Source: Sipunculus nudus
Taxonomy: Eukaryota > Annelida > Sipuncula > Golfingiida > Sipunculidae
Direction: 5' to 3'
Assembly: GCA_026874595.1 (NCBI GenBank)
Contig: JAPPUL010000095.1
Span: 682,001 to 746,000, forward strand
Length of the DNA stretch: 64,000 nt
Under the pieces are notes generated by a model. That model was not told the DNA's origin and did no database searches. It worked only from the letters and a program-made list of their open reading frames with translations. Every line of letters starts with the position of its first letter. Position 1 is the first letter of the stretch. Positions 42,526 through 51,719 of this stretch are shown piece by piece. The position numbers were made by a program, and so were the translations under genes.

Positions 42526-43285
42526 AAAGAAGTTATTGTATTTACGGGAGCGGCATGGGGTAGTAGCAGTGAAAGGGGGTACAGAGATAGAAGACATGAG
42601 CTTCAAAGAACTAAAAGTTTTGAAGGAGCTTTCAAAAGGGATAGTTCCTATGCTGGTTAAGATAGGGGGACCTGAGGCACGTAATGATATAAGATTTTGT
42701 CTTAAGGAGGGGATAGAATGGATATTAGCTCCTATGATAGAATCTGATTATGGACTTAATAATTTTGTAAAAGCACTAAAAGAGCTTGCAGGGGATAATA
42801 TATACGAGACCTATCTTGCAATGAATCTAGAAACGATAACAGGCTATTATAATATAAATCAGATAATAAAAAGTGCTGGCTTTAAATACATAAAACAAGT
42901 AACAATAGGACGTGGAGACTTATCCGAATCTATGGGTAAGGGAGTTGACTCGGTTGAAGTAGAAAACGTAGTGCATGACATCGTAAAAAGGATACGAAAC
43001 GAGCAAAGGCTAAGTTCAGTAGGAGGTAAGATAGATCCTTTAAACGCAACACGAATAAAAGACATTATAAACCCTCATAAAATAAACACAAGACATATAG
43101 GAATAGATATATCTAAAACAAAGAACTTATCGCTATCAATATGCGAGTCCTTATCCTTTGAGATAGAGCTATACAAACTTCTTATGAACGTGGAGAGTGA
43201 AAAATACGATAGTTATATGAAAAGGAAAGCACAAACAAAACAAAGAATAGAACAACGTGATTTTATATTATCGAAGTCCAAGTGA
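42491..43285 (+). CDS. HpcH/HpaI aldolase-like TIM-barrel protein
   Basis: A 264-residue protein of the HpcH/HpaI aldolase/citrate-lyase-like type. The best segments are KIGGPEARNDIRFCL and IEWILAPMIESDYGL (about 50-85), YLAMNLETITGYYN (about 115) and IGRGDLSESMG (about 142), which match barrel strands carrying the acidic metal ligands. The role is unclear; family members cleave C-C bonds of 2-oxo or acyl-CoA substrates, or carry out polymer-linked reactions. The start is either ATG 42491 or ATG 42509 because of the duplication; ATG 42509 would have the first copy's AAGG about 11 nt upstream. Confidence 0.6.
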   Translation: MKEKLRMKEKLRKKLLYLRERHGVVAVKGGTEIEDMSFKELKVLKELSKGIVPMLVKIGGPEARNDIRFCLKEGIEWILAPMIESDYGLNNFVKALKELAGDNIYETYLAMNLETITGYYNINQIIKSAGFKYIKQVTIGRGDLSESMGKGVDSVEVENVVHDIVKRIRNEQRLSSVGGKIDPLNATRIKDIINPHKINTRHIGIDISKTKNLSLSICESLSFEIELYKLLMNVESEKYDSYMKRKAQTKQRIEQRDFILSKSK

Positions 43286-43413
43286 AATAAAAGTGCTTAA
43301 AAATAAAAATAAATCCTCAAAATAAAACGAATATCACCCCAAACTAATATAAAAAGACATTTAGCTACAATTAAAAAAGATGGGAATGTGTGCTAAATGT
43401 TAAGCTAGCGTAC

Positions 43414-43442
43414 TTTACAAAGGGCTATGGTTTTTGTATACT
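43414..43442 (+). promoter_or_regulatory. sigma70-type promoter very close to the TolC-like start
   Basis: TTTACA (43414-43419), a 17-nt spacer and TATACT (43437-43442). Only 8 nt separate the -10 element from the ATG at 43451, and no ribosome-binding site is visible. Transcription would start at or next to the A of ATG, suggesting a leaderless mRNA. Confidence 0.5.
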
Positions 43443-43450
43443 AAAACCTT

Positions 43451-44872
43451 ATGAAAAGACAATCAAGTGCCAAAATAACTGTATTACAAATCTTGCTCCA
43501 AATATTATATACGTTATTATTTGCAGATATAGTTTTTAGTAAAGATGTAAGGGAACTTGGACTTAAAGAGATAATAGAGATAGGCAAACATAATGACCTT
43601 GAGCTTGAAAAATTAGAGTATGAAAAGCTAAGGAGAGATCTTGAACTTTCAAAAAACATCTTTAAATTCATACCGAAACTAGAATATTACCTAGACAGAA
43701 CAAGGTTATTTACAACACCCCGAGGCTCAACAGTATACACCCTAGGCGGACAAGTGAGTCTTCCTTTATACGATAGACAATTAATTTATGAGCGACGTAA
43801 GCTAAAGAAGGATAAACTAAGGACGTATAAACTAATTACAAAGCGTTTAAACGACCTAATCTATGAGCTTGCGGATTTATATTACTATATAAGATATACG
43901 GAAGAGGTAATAAAGATAACAACAGAGGATTATCTTTCGGCTAAGGCAAGTTTCGAATTAAATGAAAAGAAATACGAAGAGAATAGGATAATAGAGATAG
44001 ACCTACTGCTGGCGAAAGGGTTAATGCTTGAGGTAGAAAGCCAGTTACACGCAATGAAGCATAGGCAAATGGAGGCATTATTAAAGCTAAAGAACAAGTT
44101 ACGTCTTGATGGGCAGATTAAGTTAAAGCAAAATGATAAAGCGATATTTAATTTAACTAACGTAGAGCCTCTCCCTTATTATAGGAGCAATAATAGGAAC
44201 CTAGAACTTGAGATTTACGAGCTTGACAAATTGATCTCAAAAGACTTATACGAGATAGAACGAAGTATATATTACCCAAAACTAAGTCTTCATTTTGATA
44301 TAACAAATAGCAGTACAGACGAATTGAGCTATTATCGTAATTTTGATTGGTCGCTATACGCAATAGCAACATTTTATATCCTAGACGAACTTTCCCTTGA
44401 GCTTAGAGGTGGCTTAAAAGACACACAAAAAACAAGTCAACTTGGCGAATTCCAAAGAGCAACTATAAAACTAAATCCGGGAGGCACAGAAGCTATAAAA
44501 CGTCTTAAATCCAAGCAAGATTATTTAACTACTATTTCAAAACTAAAGGAGTATAAGTTATTATTAGAAGAGGAGATAGTGAGATTACATAATAAAGTAA
44601 AGGAAAGTATAAACGAAGAGAAAAGAGCAAGTTTATATACCCGAATAGGGGATGGACTTGTTAATAAGCTTGATTTTGAATATAAAATAGGTAAAACGGG
44701 CTATGAACAATTAATCGATGCCCAAAGGAGGCGAGCAATATACCGAAGAGAGAAAGCGCTATCGAGTTTAAATAAGAAGAAACTAATATTAACATTAAAA
44801 AAGAGTCTTGGTCTGCTTTCATGGATCTATCTAGAAAAGACTAAGAAAGATAAAACTAAAAAAGCTAAATAA
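43451..44872 (+). CDS. TolC-like outer-membrane channel protein
   Basis: A 473-residue protein with an N-terminal signal (about 1-30). Two long helical repeats are typical of TolC/OEP proteins (about 35-200 and 250-460), for example LGLKEIIEIGKHNDLELEKLEYE and YRSNNRNLELEIYELDK. Such proteins form the outer-membrane tunnel of export pumps or type I secretion. No inner-membrane pump or adaptor gene adjoins it. The C-terminus is Lys-rich. The TPR gene starts one nucleotide after its stop, so they form an operon with mltG. Confidence 0.75.
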   Translation: MKRQSSAKITVLQILLQILYTLLFADIVFSKDVRELGLKEIIEIGKHNDLELEKLEYEKLRRDLELSKNIFKFIPKLEYYLDRTRLFTTPRGSTVYTLGGQVSLPLYDRQLIYERRKLKKDKLRTYKLITKRLNDLIYELADLYYYIRYTEEVIKITTEDYLSAKASFELNEKKYEENRIIEIDLLLAKGLMLEVESQLHAMKHRQMEALLKLKNKLRLDGQIKLKQNDKAIFNLTNVEPLPYYRSNNRNLELEIYELDKLISKDLYEIERSIYYPKLSLHFDITNSSTDELSYYRNFDWSLYAIATFYILDELSLELRGGLKDTQKTSQLGEFQRATIKLNPGGTEAIKRLKSKQDYLTTISKLKEYKLLLEEEIVRLHNKVKESINEEKRASLYTRIGDGLVNKLDFEYKIGKTGYEQLIDAQRRRAIYRREKALSSLNKKKLILTLKKSLGLLSWIYLEKTKKDKTKKAK

Positions 44873-44873
44873 A

Positions 44874-46955
44874 GTGCAAAATGCAATAATCCTACTAAAG
44901 ATATTAATACTGTTTTGCGTGTTGAGCAAAGATGCATATACTATAAATTTAGATACTAAAGAAGTATCTGCTAAAGGGCTAAATACTAAAAGATTAAATA
45001 CTAAAAGATTAAACAAATGCACAGAAGTGGTAGTAAGCAGCATTACAAACGCCTCAATTGCGAATACCTCAAAGGATGAAACAAATACAAAAGCGTTTGA
45101 ATATTTCATATATAATGGACTTGGATATATAGCTAATATGCGTGTAGTAAATAGCTTACTTTCAAAACAAAAGTTCTTAGAAGGCAGATGCTTTATAGGA
45201 GGGGAGTATAAGCTATCAGGTGCTAATATAAATCTAAGAGTATGGCTATCAAATACTAATTTAAAGAGCAATTTAAAGGATAAATTAAAGGATAAAGTTT
45301 TAATAGATAAAGTTTCAATAGGGGGTAGTAGAAAAGGATTCACAAATCTTATAGAGAGGCTTGTAACTAAGCTGGTTGAAATAATGAGGATAAAATATGT
45401 TAATGACTTAAACTTTGCAAGTAATAATTTCAGACGCTACATATCAAAAAGTCCAAAGAGCCTAAAGGAGGCTAGTGCTTACACAAACGCTTTTTTAAGT
45501 TATTTACGGGAAGATTTTAAAATGGCATTAAAAAGCGTAAAACTTCTAAGCGAAGCTGATCTAGATAGATTACACCTTGAAGGCATAATATACTACGAAC
45601 AAGGACATTTACGAAAAGCAAACTATTTTCTTACGAAATTCTTTAAAGGGTGCAAGAAAGCCAAACTCTTAAAAGGGGTACTAAAAGCAAGTTTAGTACT
45701 TGGCAGCATAATGGGAGCTCGTGGAAATAAAGAAGGAGCACTTAAACTATATCAAAAAGTACTTAAAACGTCTTTAGAAATAAATGATTACACTCTTAAT
45801 TTAGCATCTAAACTAAAGCTTGGAAGACATTATATAAGTCAAGGAGAATACGATACAGGGAGAGCATATTATCACGAAGCACTAAAGCTATCAAGCTGGG
45901 CAAATGACAAAGCGGGCGAAGGGGTTGTTTTATATTCCCTAAGCCATTTACTTTATCTTGAGGGAGAATATAAAAAGTCAACAAATCTCTTAAACCAAGC
46001 TATACTAATCGCAGAACAATCAAGTGAACCAAAAGAAGTTATAAAGTGGAAATTATTGCTTTTAGATCTACTTGAATCGGTTGCACCAAAGAGGCGGCTT
46101 AAAATATTTGAAGAGTTATTGCAAAAGAGCAAGCCCTATTTAAAGACGCACAGTATAGTTATCCAAAAGGTTTTTAGTAGTGGACTTTACAAAAACAAAG
46201 TAAAGCCATATAAACTATTAAAACAAACGTTAAGAATCCAAAAATATAATAAAGACTTAAAGGAGCAAACAAATATCTACCGTTTATTGGGAGATATACA
46301 CAAAGAATGGCAAGAGTATATAAAATCGCTTAGCTATTACGAGAAAGCGCTTCAAAACAGTAAAGAAATGGAAATAAAGCAAGAGATAGCAAAAAGTTAC
46401 ACAAGCCTAGGCGCGTTTTACAGTGAACTTAAAAGGCCGAAGGAGTCCCTATATTACTTTAATGAGGCACTAAAAATACGGAAGGGAATAAAAGATAGAC
46501 TTGGGGAAGCACTAACTAAAATAAGCATAGCCTCATTGTATATGAGAAGTGATAAAAAAGCGGAGGCACTAAAAGAATATAATAAAAGCTTATTAATGTT
46601 AAAATCAATAAATTATAAAGAGGGGGAGGCGCTAACTTATTGGATGCTAGGTTTAATAAGCACAGCAGAAAAAGATTATAAAAAGGCACTTAATTATTAT
46701 ACAAAAGCCTATGAACTATTTATAAGTCTTGGGAGTAAGAATGCACAGAATATAGAAGTACTTATAAAAGATTTAAAAGAGAGTATGCAGGATGGCGAAT
46801 TAGACGAAGATATAGGAGAAGGGAGCGAAGTATATGGCACAGAAGAAGATATAGAGGAGGATGGCGGTGAGGATAGAGAAGAAGACAAAGAAGAAGACAA
46901 AGAAGAAGACAAAGAAGAAGACAAAGAAGAAAGTGTAAAAAAGGAAGTACGATAA
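44874..46955 (+). CDS. TPR-repeat secreted protein
   Basis: A 693-residue protein from GTG 44874 with a signal peptide (about 1-22). An N-terminal domain (about 50-190) has KAFEYFIYNGLGYIANMR and FIGGEYKLSGANINLRVWL, a pattern like the TolB-N/CsgG-type domains that detect or assemble lipoprotein complexes. At least seven TPR units follow (about 200-640), such as LASKLKLGRHYISQGEYDTGRAYYHEALKL. The end is a very acidic tail with EEDK repeated from 12-bp units. A scaffold role with the TolC-like protein is inferred from the operon only. Confidence 0.7.
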   Translation: MQNAIILLKILILFCVLSKDAYTINLDTKEVSAKGLNTKRLNTKRLNKCTEVVVSSITNASIANTSKDETNTKAFEYFIYNGLGYIANMRVVNSLLSKQKFLEGRCFIGGEYKLSGANINLRVWLSNTNLKSNLKDKLKDKVLIDKVSIGGSRKGFTNLIERLVTKLVEIMRIKYVNDLNFASNNFRRYISKSPKSLKEASAYTNAFLSYLREDFKMALKSVKLLSEADLDRLHLEGIIYYEQGHLRKANYFLTKFFKGCKKAKLLKGVLKASLVLGSIMGARGNKEGALKLYQKVLKTSLEINDYTLNLASKLKLGRHYISQGEYDTGRAYYHEALKLSSWANDKAGEGVVLYSLSHLLYLEGEYKKSTNLLNQAILIAEQSSEPKEVIKWKLLLLDLLESVAPKRRLKIFEELLQKSKPYLKTHSIVIQKVFSSGLYKNKVKPYKLLKQTLRIQKYNKDLKEQTNIYRLLGDIHKEWQEYIKSLSYYEKALQNSKEMEIKQEIAKSYTSLGAFYSELKRPKESLYYFNEALKIRKGIKDRLGEALTKISIASLYMRSDKKAEALKEYNKSLLMLKSINYKEGEALTYWMLGLISTAEKDYKKALNYYTKAYELFISLGSKNAQNIEVLIKDLKESMQDGELDEDIGEGSEVYGTEEDIEEDGGEDREEDKEEDKEEDKEEDKEESVKKEVR

Positions 46956-46995
46956 AAAAAAAGACTGGTAATAAGAGGGTTTAAAAAAACACCTT

Positions 46996-48036
46996 ATGAA
47001 ACAAAAGATACTTATACTACTATTTACAGTAGTACTTATAGTAATAGTATTAACAACATATATATATATTGCAAGCAAAGCGCCCTCAAACGGTAAGCAG
47101 CTAACATTCGAAGTACATGCTAAGGAAGGCTTTTCAAGTATAAGTAGAAGACTTTATAAAGAAAAGATATTAAGTAGTAAATACATACTGCTTGCCTATG
47201 GTAAGCTGCTTTTGCACAAAGGAGAAAAGATTCAAAAAGGAAGATACTTACTAAACGATAGCATGAGTGCCTACACGATAGCAGAAAAGCTTATTGAAGG
47301 AGACATACTTGAGGAGAAGATAGTACTAACTATCCCAGAAGGTTACAACATATACGACATATCAAGTTTGCTTTACAAAAAGAATTTAATAAAGTCAGAA
47401 TCTGAATTTATAAACCTAACAAAAGATAAAACTCTATTAAAAGAATATAATATACCAAGTGATACCCTAGAAGGCTACCTATACCCAACAACCTACTATC
47501 TTAAAAAAGATACAAAACCTCAGCAATTAATAAAAAGAATGCTTAAAACCTTTGACGAGCATTTTCCTCATGAAGAATTTGAAAGGACAAAAGACAAGCT
47601 AAATTTAACAAAGCATGAAGTAATTACCCTATCGTCATTAATAGAGAAGGAAACATCAATACCCTTTGAAAGAACTATAGTATCTGGTGTTTTTCATAAC
47701 CGACTTAGGATTAATATGCGTTTAGAATGTGATCCAACTGTAATATATGCCTTACTACGCAAAAACAAATACAAGGGTAACCTATCCCGAAAACGAGGTG
47801 ATCTTGATATAAAATCGCCTTATAATACCTATCGGAACAAGAAACTACCACCCTCCCCAATAGCCAATCCCGGAAAAGCCTCAATTATAGCAGCTTTAAA
47901 TCCTGATGATAATAAATATATATACTTTGTTGCAAAAGACGATAGGAGCCACCTATTCTCAGAAACCTGGATAGGACATCTAAGGAATATAGAACTATAC
48001 AAACGTTGGCTTAGAAAAAAGCGTAGTCAAAAATAA
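46996..48036 (+). CDS. mltG: endolytic murein transglycosylase MltG (YceG-like)
   Basis: MltG cuts nascent glycan strands and sets their length. The 346-residue protein has an N-terminal membrane anchor (about 5-27), a LysM-like region, then the YceG domain. Markers are LEGYLYPTTYYL, the catalytic Glu in LSSLIEKET, and LECDPTVIYAL, SPYNTYRNKKLPPSPIANPG and FVAKDDRSHLFSET. It is the third gene after the TolC-like and TPR genes (40 nt gap). The coding strand is C-rich compared with neighbours. Confidence 0.93.
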   Translation: MKQKILILLFTVVLIVIVLTTYIYIASKAPSNGKQLTFEVHAKEGFSSISRRLYKEKILSSKYILLAYGKLLLHKGEKIQKGRYLLNDSMSAYTIAEKLIEGDILEEKIVLTIPEGYNIYDISSLLYKKNLIKSESEFINLTKDKTLLKEYNIPSDTLEGYLYPTTYYLKKDTKPQQLIKRMLKTFDEHFPHEEFERTKDKLNLTKHEVITLSSLIEKETSIPFERTIVSGVFHNRLRINMRLECDPTVIYALLRKNKYKGNLSRKRGDLDIKSPYNTYRNKKLPPSPIANPGKASIIAALNPDDNKYIYFVAKDDRSHLFSETWIGHLRNIELYKRWLRKKRSQK

Positions 48037-48067
48037 CAACTCTTAAAACATCTTCCAATACTTTCGA

Positions 48068-48850
48068 TTAATCTTTAAAACGTTTAAAAGTTATTATAGG
48101 TTTAAAGGTATAAAAGAGGGCATAAACAAGCAAAAAGTATTTAAAAAGCAAGATCAAGCATAGAAGATATAAAGCACTTTGAAAGTTAGCTGCAAAAGGA
48201 TTATGTCTTGCAAAGTTCATAAAGCTTGGTGAGGTCTTTAAAAACATGAACTTCGAGCCCATTAAAGAAGCATAAAAAACAAACATAAACGAAACAAACC
48301 ACCAAGGTAATGCTATTTTTAGGGTAAGTCCAAATACGTAATATATTATATATTCTACAGGCAAAATCTCTGGCAAATTAGGGAAGTTTAAAATCATAAC
48401 AGCACTTCCACCAGCAATAGGCGAAGGTAGACCCGAAAAAGCATTAGTCATATTAGATACATTAAACCGGGCAAGTCTTAAAGCTGAAAACAAAGGAAAT
48501 AGAAAAGAAAAAAAACTCCCAAAAACATAAAATTCACTAATAGGTGACTTATAATAAGGTTCATTGCCAAAAAACATGAAAAAGAACATAAAAGCAGGCG
48601 CAAGTCCAAAAGTTACAAGATCTGCAAAAGAATCAAGGTCTTTTCCAAGCGGATTTGGTTGGTTAATCCTTCTGGCAATACGTCCGTCTAAAGTGTCAAA
48701 AAGTCCTGCCATCATTATAAACAAAGTCGCATATACATAATAATAGTGATTAACTGCACTAAATGAACCAACTGCAGAGCTAATTATAGACAAAAAACCA
48801 CAAAAAAAGTTACCAAAACTCAAAGTATTTGCTATCCAACTAAGCCGCAT
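48068..48850 (-). CDS. pssA: CDP-diacylglycerol-serine O-phosphatidyltransferase
   Basis: PssA makes phosphatidylserine, precursor of phosphatidylethanolamine, in the inner membrane. The 260-residue protein has about seven membrane segments. The complete CDP-alcohol phosphotransferase motif DGx2ARx8Gx3Dx3D is in LDGRIARRINQPNPLGKDLD followed by SFAD. It is longer than the minimal family size and ends with a charged tail. It reads leftward, convergent with mltG and downstream of znuB. Phosphatidylserine is preferred to phosphatidylglycerol phosphate synthase by the overall layout, but the match is judged by eye. Confidence 0.85.
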   Translation of the reverse strand: MRLSWIANTLSFGNFFCGFLSIISSAVGSFSAVNHYYYVYATLFIMMAGLFDTLDGRIARRINQPNPLGKDLDSFADLVTFGLAPAFMFFFMFFGNEPYYKSPISEFYVFGSFFSFLFPLFSALRLARFNVSNMTNAFSGLPSPIAGGSAVMILNFPNLPEILPVEYIIYYVFGLTLKIALPWWFVSFMFVFYASLMGSKFMFLKTSPSFMNFARHNPFAANFQSALYLLCLILLFKYFLLVYALFYTFKPIITFKRFKD

Positions 48851-48946
48851 ATGATTCCCTTATAAAATATTCCTTGTACTTGCAATAAAAAGAGCTCTTT
48901 AAAAAATAAACTTAAGTTTAATAAAACTAATCATAATATTCAAATT

Positions 48947-49777
48947 TTAGGCTGCTGGCTGTGAAGTTCTCTTCCCTTTAAGATATTTAAATCCTTTAAG
49001 GATGAACAATAAAACACCCTGTGGCAAAGTAATAAGGACTCCTGAAGGAATATCTGTATAATATGCCCATATAAGTCCTATAAAAACAAATACAATACTT
49101 ATTATTATACTAAGAAATATTATATTGCGAAAAGAGGAGGAAAATAAAACAGCGATAGAAGGGGGAATGGTAAGCAAAGCCATTACAAGCATAATGCCGA
49201 CAAGCTCGATTAGAGAGACTATGCTAAATGAGATAAATATATATATAATAACGTTAAAACAAGCAGAATGTATTCCTTTTACAACAGCAAAATCCCGATC
49301 AAATGAAAAGACTAATATCTCTTTATAGAATAATATAAAGAAAGACGCAACTAATAGCACGATTATAAGCATTTTATATAATTCACTATTAGATACTATC
49401 AAAATATTGCCAAATAAATAACTCATAAGATCAGGAGAATAGCCAGGAGTTAAATGTATAAAGAGAATACCAATAGCAGTGCCCAAAGCCCATAGTATAC
49501 CTATACTTGTATCACTTTGTTTTGAGTTTTTATTAGAAGATAAGCCAAGGAAAATTGCACTAATACTTGAAAATAAAAGCGCTCCCATAAAAGGTGGGTA
49601 ATTTAGATAATACGCTATCCCAAGTCCACCAAATGATATATGACTAATTCCTGCACTAATAAATACATTCTTATTAACAACTATATAGGTCCCTATTACA
49701 CCGCATAATATACTTGCAAGAATACCTGTATATAAAGCTATCTTTAAAAATCCATATGTTGTGAATATATCAAGCAT
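48947..49777 (-). CDS. znuB: zinc ABC transporter permease
   Basis: ZnuB is the inner-membrane channel of a high-affinity zinc (or manganese) importer. The 276-residue protein has eight or so membrane helices with family features GIGYYLNYPP-type loop (GLGIAYYLNYPPFMG here), GILWALGTAIGILF and GIMLVMALLTIPPSIAVL. It is the last gene of the minus-strand order znuA-znuC-znuB. No frameshift is seen. Confidence 0.9.
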   Translation of the reverse strand: MLDIFTTYGFLKIALYTGILASILCGVIGTYIVVNKNVFISAGISHISFGGLGIAYYLNYPPFMGALLFSSISAIFLGLSSNKNSKQSDTSIGILWALGTAIGILFIHLTPGYSPDLMSYLFGNILIVSNSELYKMLIIVLLVASFFILFYKEILVFSFDRDFAVVKGIHSACFNVIIYIFISFSIVSLIELVGIMLVMALLTIPPSIAVLFSSSFRNIIFLSIIISIVFVFIGLIWAYYTDIPSGVLITLPQGVLLFILKGFKYLKGKRTSQPAA

Positions 49778-49840
49778 TTATACTACTCTTGTTCCTATAA
49801 CCTATTTTTATAAAGCATGTTATTTTATCTTTATAGCAGT

Positions 49841-50587
49841 TTAAGGATGTTTATCTAATAGATGATGCGATACTAATGAAGCCTCAGAACCGTATATCTT
49901 TTGTAAACTCTTAAAAGACTCCCGGTAATCTTCATGCACGTACACCCTGCGATTTATACATAATATCTTGTTCGCAAAGCTTGATACTACTCCAAGATCA
50001 TGCGTTATCAATAAAATAGTTATATCCTTTTGCCAATCTCGAAGCAGCTGGCAAAAGGATGATTTAAGCCCTTCATCTACAAAATTTGTTGGTTCATCAA
50101 GAATTAATAATTTAGGACGGGATACCATTGCTCGCGCTATTAACACCCTCTGTATTTGGCCTCCTGAAAGTTCGTTTATACTACTCTTTTTATATTCAAG
50201 CATCCCTATACGATCTAAGGCCTCTTCTGCAAATCGTTTTGACTTCTTTGAATAAAATATCCCGCGAGACTTATTATATAATAAGCCCATTAATACCACA
50301 TCCTGCACTAAAACCGGAAAACCCATGTCAAACATCATCAATTGCGGAACGTAGCCTATATCTCGTTTGTCTTTTACATATTTATGATTTAACCATACAT
50401 GTCCTTTGCCACCCTTCAAAAGCCCTAATATAACTTTTACTAATGTTGTCTTCCCTCCCCCATTCGGACCTATCAATGTTACATAGTCGCCCCTGCTAAC
50501 TGTAAAATTTATATCTTCAAGGATTAAGGAACTTCGCTTATAGGCAAACGATAAGTCAGATACTTTTAGTATTATATCTTCTCTCAT
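49841..50587 (-). CDS. znuC: zinc ABC transporter ATP-binding protein
   Basis: ATPase subunit of the metal importer. The 248-residue protein has Walker A GPNGGGKTTLVK, the signature LSGGQIQRVLIARA, Walker B KLLILDEPTNFVD and the switch His LITHDLG. It lies between znuA (57 nt upstream) and znuB (63 nt downstream) on the same strand. Family relatives import Zn, Mn or Fe; the neighbour ZnuA with its His-rich loop favours zinc. Confidence 0.9.
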   Translation of the reverse strand: MREDIILKVSDLSFAYKRSSLILEDINFTVSRGDYVTLIGPNGGGKTTLVKVILGLLKGGKGHVWLNHKYVKDKRDIGYVPQLMMFDMGFPVLVQDVVLMGLLYNKSRGIFYSKKSKRFAEEALDRIGMLEYKKSSINELSGGQIQRVLIARAMVSRPKLLILDEPTNFVDEGLKSSFCQLLRDWQKDITILLITHDLGVVSSFANKILCINRRVYVHEDYRESFKSLQKIYGSEASLVSHHLLDKHP

Positions 50588-50644
50588 CCCCTTTTGTATT
50601 TACCCGCATTCATAGCATTTCTCCTAATGTTTATTTAAAAACTA

Positions 50645-51598
50645 TCATTCTCCTCTTATAGCTTGCTTTACCTTCTTAGACATATCTTTTAAATTCTCAA
50701 GTATGTTCTCTTCAAGCGGATTTATATAGAGCAATAATAATGAACTACGCTCAGATATTAGTTTTGCTAACTTCTCACTAAACCCTTTTTGCGCTATAAG
50801 ACCCTTTATATCATGCTTTTTTATAAACGACATTATTTCCTTAAGTCGTTTTGCTCCAAACGGTTTGCCTTCAAACTCCATTGACACTTGCTTAAGTCCA
50901 AACTCTTTTGCAAAGTAGCCAAGGGACGGATGGTATATTAAAAACGATTTGCCCCTAAGCCCTTCTAATTCCTTACTTATATTCTCTTTTGTAGCTCTTA
51001 CCTTGCCCAAAAACTTATCCAGATTCTTTTTATATATATCCTTTGAAGCGCTGTCTATAAGCACCATCTCATCGTAAACATTTTGTGCTAGTACTCTTAT
51101 ATTAGCTAAAGATAAAAAGATATGTGTATCACCCTCCTCTCCATGACTATCTTCTTCTCCTTCATGCCCCTTATCACCATCCGCCTCCTTTTCCCCCTCA
51201 CTATGTTCCTCATCGCCATGTTCATCATCCTCCATCACCTCTATCCCTTTACTCATATTTCTAACTGGAACTTTATTGTCTTTAAGAAGCTTTTCTATCT
51301 TCTCCTCAATTCCAAAATGCTTTATTCCTAGACTAAAGTAGATATTTGATTTTATAAGTTTACCTGCTTTCTTAACCCCCATTGTATATGTATGCATATT
51401 ATCAGTCGGCCCTATTATATTATAAACTTCTATTTCTCTCCCATCAACAATCTCTTTTATTATATAGGCTTGGGGCGGGATTAACGTGCTTATTATTACT
51501 TCCCTTTTTTCACTTAAGTTTAAATCTTCTTTTGACTTATCTTTATCCTCACAATATGACAAAAACACTACCGCTAATAATATTACTAGTAACTTCAC
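50645..51598 (-). CDS. znuA: zinc-binding lipoprotein of the ABC importer
   Basis: ZnuA captures zinc for the ZnuBC importer. The 317-residue protein starts with a signal ending LSYC (Cys16), a probable lipid anchor rather than a soluble form. Metal-site elements include DNMHTYTMGVK. A loop very rich in His, Asp and Glu (about 125-160, with GDEEHSEGEKEADGDKGHEG) is the usual ZnuA zinc sensor. GGAG lies close to the ATG. A TATAAT in the right place (plus-strand 51626-51631) may be its -10 element. A Zur box was not identified. Confidence 0.9.
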   Translation of the reverse strand: MKLLVILLAVVFLSYCEDKDKSKEDLNLSEKREVIISTLIPPQAYIIKEIVDGREIEVYNIIGPTDNMHTYTMGVKKAGKLIKSNIYFSLGIKHFGIEEKIEKLLKDNKVPVRNMSKGIEVMEDDEHGDEEHSEGEKEADGDKGHEGEEDSHGEEGDTHIFLSLANIRVLAQNVYDEMVLIDSASKDIYKKNLDKFLGKVRATKENISKELEGLRGKSFLIYHPSLGYFAKEFGLKQVSMEFEGKPFGAKRLKEIMSFIKKHDIKGLIAQKGFSEKLAKLISERSSLLLLYINPLEENILENLKDMSKKVKQAIRGE

Positions 51599-51719
51599 AT
51601 AGCTCTCCTTCTTTAAATATCTTAAATTATACTATTGTGGATATAAATAATAAAAATAATCACACTTTCTTAAAGGAATTTTTATACACAAAAAACATAC
51701 TCTTCGATATTGTAATATT

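Noticed and set aside
48890-48903. Palindromes AAAGAGCTCTTT and AAACTTAAGTTT between znuB and pssA as operators or terminators
   Set aside because: They are perfect palindromes without loops, are common by chance at this base composition, and match no regulator site I recognise.
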